64,000 nt of DNA from Bradyrhizobium sp. 199 (GTDB taxonomy: Bacteria > Pseudomonadota > Alphaproteobacteria > Rhizobiales > Xanthobacteraceae): NCBI RefSeq assembly GCF_023073355.1, contig NZ_JADPJI010000002.1, forward strand, positions 1,178,001 to 1,242,000. Reading direction: 5' to 3'. Made by a program: the position numbers and the translations under genes. Positions 62,840 to 64,000 of this stretch are shown in pieces (the stretch's first letter is position 1; each line of letters opens with the position of its first letter). The notes under the pieces were generated by a model. That model was not told the origin of the DNA, did not search any database, and saw nothing but the letters and a program-made list of their open reading frames with translations.

Positions 62840-64000
62840 TCAGCGCCCAAAACGCTTGGCCAGCATCTCCTTCAGGATCTGCCGCTTGATCTGCTTGTTG
62901 GTGAGCACGCCGTCGTGCCACCAGAAGCCGTCGGCCTTCATCTTCTCGGCGGCACGGACGAAGCGTTCGGCGACTTCAGTGAAGTTGGCGTCGGTGTAGT
63001 TGAGGCTGAAGATCAGCCGGCCGGTGCCGACCCAGCTCAGCGCGAGGCCTTCGGCGCGCAGGTAATATTGCAGCATCCAGTTGTAGCGGGACGGGGTGGT
63101 GTATTTCACCGTCCAGATCGACGAGAAGTTGGCGAGCCGCACCGGCAGGTCGGCGTCGGTCATCATCTGGTTGAGCTTTTCGGCGCGGCCGTTCCAGGTC
63201 GCCTCCAGGCCGTCATAGATGGCGCGAAAGTTCGGGCTGGCGAGCCGGCTCAAAAATTCGTCCATCGCCGTCATGACGTAGGGGTGCGAGTTGAAGGTGC
63301 CGCGGGCGAAGCAGATATCGGCGGGACGATCGTCGCGGAAGCGGCGCATCAGTTCACGCTTGCCGCAGACCACGCCGACCGGCAGGCCTCCGGCGAGACT
63401 CTTGCCGTAGGTCACCATGTCGGCCTTGACGCCGAAATATTCCTGGGCGCCGCCGGGGGCGAGCCGGAAGCCTACGAACACCTCGTCGAAGATCAGCACG
63501 ATGCCCCGCTCGGTGCAGACTTCGCGCAGCCTCGCGAGCCACTCGGTGTAAGCCGTCCGGTCGAAATTGCCGCCGCGGGAGGAATCGACCAGCGAGGAAT
63601 CGCCGGGCGCATTCCCGTTCGGATGCAGGCCCTGCAGCGGATTGACCAGTACGCAGGCGATGTCCTCGCGCGTCTTCAGCACGTGCAGCGTCTTCTCCGA
63701 CATCTCGGCGAGGGTGTAGGTCTCGTGCGCGGCAATGGGGTTGCCGACGCCGGGCTGCACGTCGTCCCACCAGCCGTGATAGGCGCCGGCGAAACGAACA
63801 AGATGGGTACGCCTGGTGTGGTAGCGCGCCAGCCGCACGGCCTGCATCACGGCCTCGGTGCCGGACATGTGGAACGAGATCTCGTCGAGGCCCGAGATCC
63901 GGCAGAGCCGCTGCACGTTCTCGAGGATGACGGGATGGTAGGGGCCGAGCACCGGGCCGAGCGCGTGCGCGCGCTTCTCCGAGCCTTCGATGCACTCCTT
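62840..64000 (-). CDS. Class III aminotransferase (glutamate-1-semialdehyde aminotransferase-like), N-terminus cut
   Basis: PLP enzyme; the gene runs beyond base 64000, as the frame stays open and coding. Visible 386 residues include SGTEAVMQAVRLARYHTRRT (phosphate site), VRFAGAYHGWWDD, IVLIFDEVFVGFRLAPGGAQ with the PLP Asp, and MVTYGKSLAGGLPVGVVCGK with the Schiff-base Lys. GTFNSHPYVMTAMDEFL and a C-terminal domain follow. Similar enzymes act in small-molecule pathways; not certain to be haem synthesis. Confidence 0.9.
   Translation of the reverse strand, partial: KECIEGSEKRAHALGPVLGPYHPVILENVQRLCRISGLDEISFHMSGTEAVMQAVRLARYHTRRTHLVRFAGAYHGWWDDVQPGVGNPIAAHETYTLAEMSEKTLHVLKTREDIACVLVNPLQGLHPNGNAPGDSSLVDSSRGGNFDRTAYTEWLARLREVCTERGIVLIFDEVFVGFRLAPGGAQEYFGVKADMVTYGKSLAGGLPVGVVCGKRELMRRFRDDRPADICFARGTFNSHPYVMTAMDEFLSRLASPNFRAIYDGLEATWNGRAEKLNQMMTDADLPVRLANFSSIWTVKYTTPSRYNWMLQYYLRAEGLALSWVGTGRLIFSLNYTDANFTEVAERFVRAAEKMKADGFWWHDGVLTNKQIKRQILKEMLAKRFGR

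Overview
The window is a GC-rich chromosomal segment from an alphaproteobacterium, almost certainly Bradyrhizobium or a very close relative. The reasons are the family make-up (intracellular PHB depolymerase, thiOSGE with a TPP riboswitch, an Irr-type iron box in front of bacterioferritin, many GC-rich palindromic intergenic repeats of the kind common in Bradyrhizobium) and the uniformly high third-position GC. No rRNA, tRNA, CRISPR array, integrase or transposase was seen. Most genes are ordinary housekeeping or accessory metabolism.

Layout. 1-2.5 kb: an RND multidrug efflux transporter (cut by the window edge) and its lipoprotein adaptor. 2.7-8.1 kb: a broken solute-binding protein, a broken nucleotide-sugar-type epimerase, a secreted protein of unknown function, a cupin divergent from a DadA-like FAD oxidoreductase, and the stump of a hydroxyacid dehydrogenase. 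8-26.8 kb: PHB depolymerase, a GST-like protein, an enolase-superfamily enzyme, an SMP-30 lactonase-like protein, an acetyltransferase, a GMC oxidoreductase, a MoxR/CoxE-type ATPase and VWA pair, two rhodanese-type proteins, an L,D-transpeptidase, a D-hydroxyacid dehydrogenase, EttA and a lytic transglycosylase. 26.9-29.2 kb: two tandem glycine-zipper proteins and an iron-storage pair (bfd, bfr). 29.4-37.8 kb: small enzymes and small secreted proteins, one of them frameshifted twice, and a Mug-type glycosylase. 37.8-39.9 kb: a low-GC UvrD-like helicase under an operator-rich AT-rich promoter, the clearest sign of horizontal gain. 39.9-44.7 kb: the thiamine operon, transcribed riboswitch-thiO-thiS-thiG-thiE-(repeat)-thiC. 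45-51.8 kb: a lytic transglycosylase, small proteins, a PRC-barrel protein, the remnant of a branched-chain amino acid binding protein, and a four-gene polyamine/opine-type ABC importer. 51.9-64 kb: a DUF4403 protein, a regulator/beta-propeller operon divergent from DUF899 and a small membrane protein, a cytochrome c, a low-GC secreted orphan, a second L,D-transpeptidase, a GT4 glycosyltransferase, a phospholipid-methyltransferase-like enzyme, a membrane protein and a class III aminotransferase cut by the window end.

Two window-wide patterns stand out. First, three genes carry frame breaks that are each repaired by adding one base to a short homopolymer, with total lengths that then become exact multiples of three; this looks like base-calling deletions in the assembly or very recent decay. 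Second, at least fifteen palindromic repeats of several sequence families occupy the intergenic spaces, one of them inside the thiamine operon and one at the breakpoint of a truncated gene. I did not find a clear new multi-gene system. The best candidates for something undescribed are the helicase locus, the regulator/propeller/DUF899 cluster and the secreted orphan at 57.5 kb.
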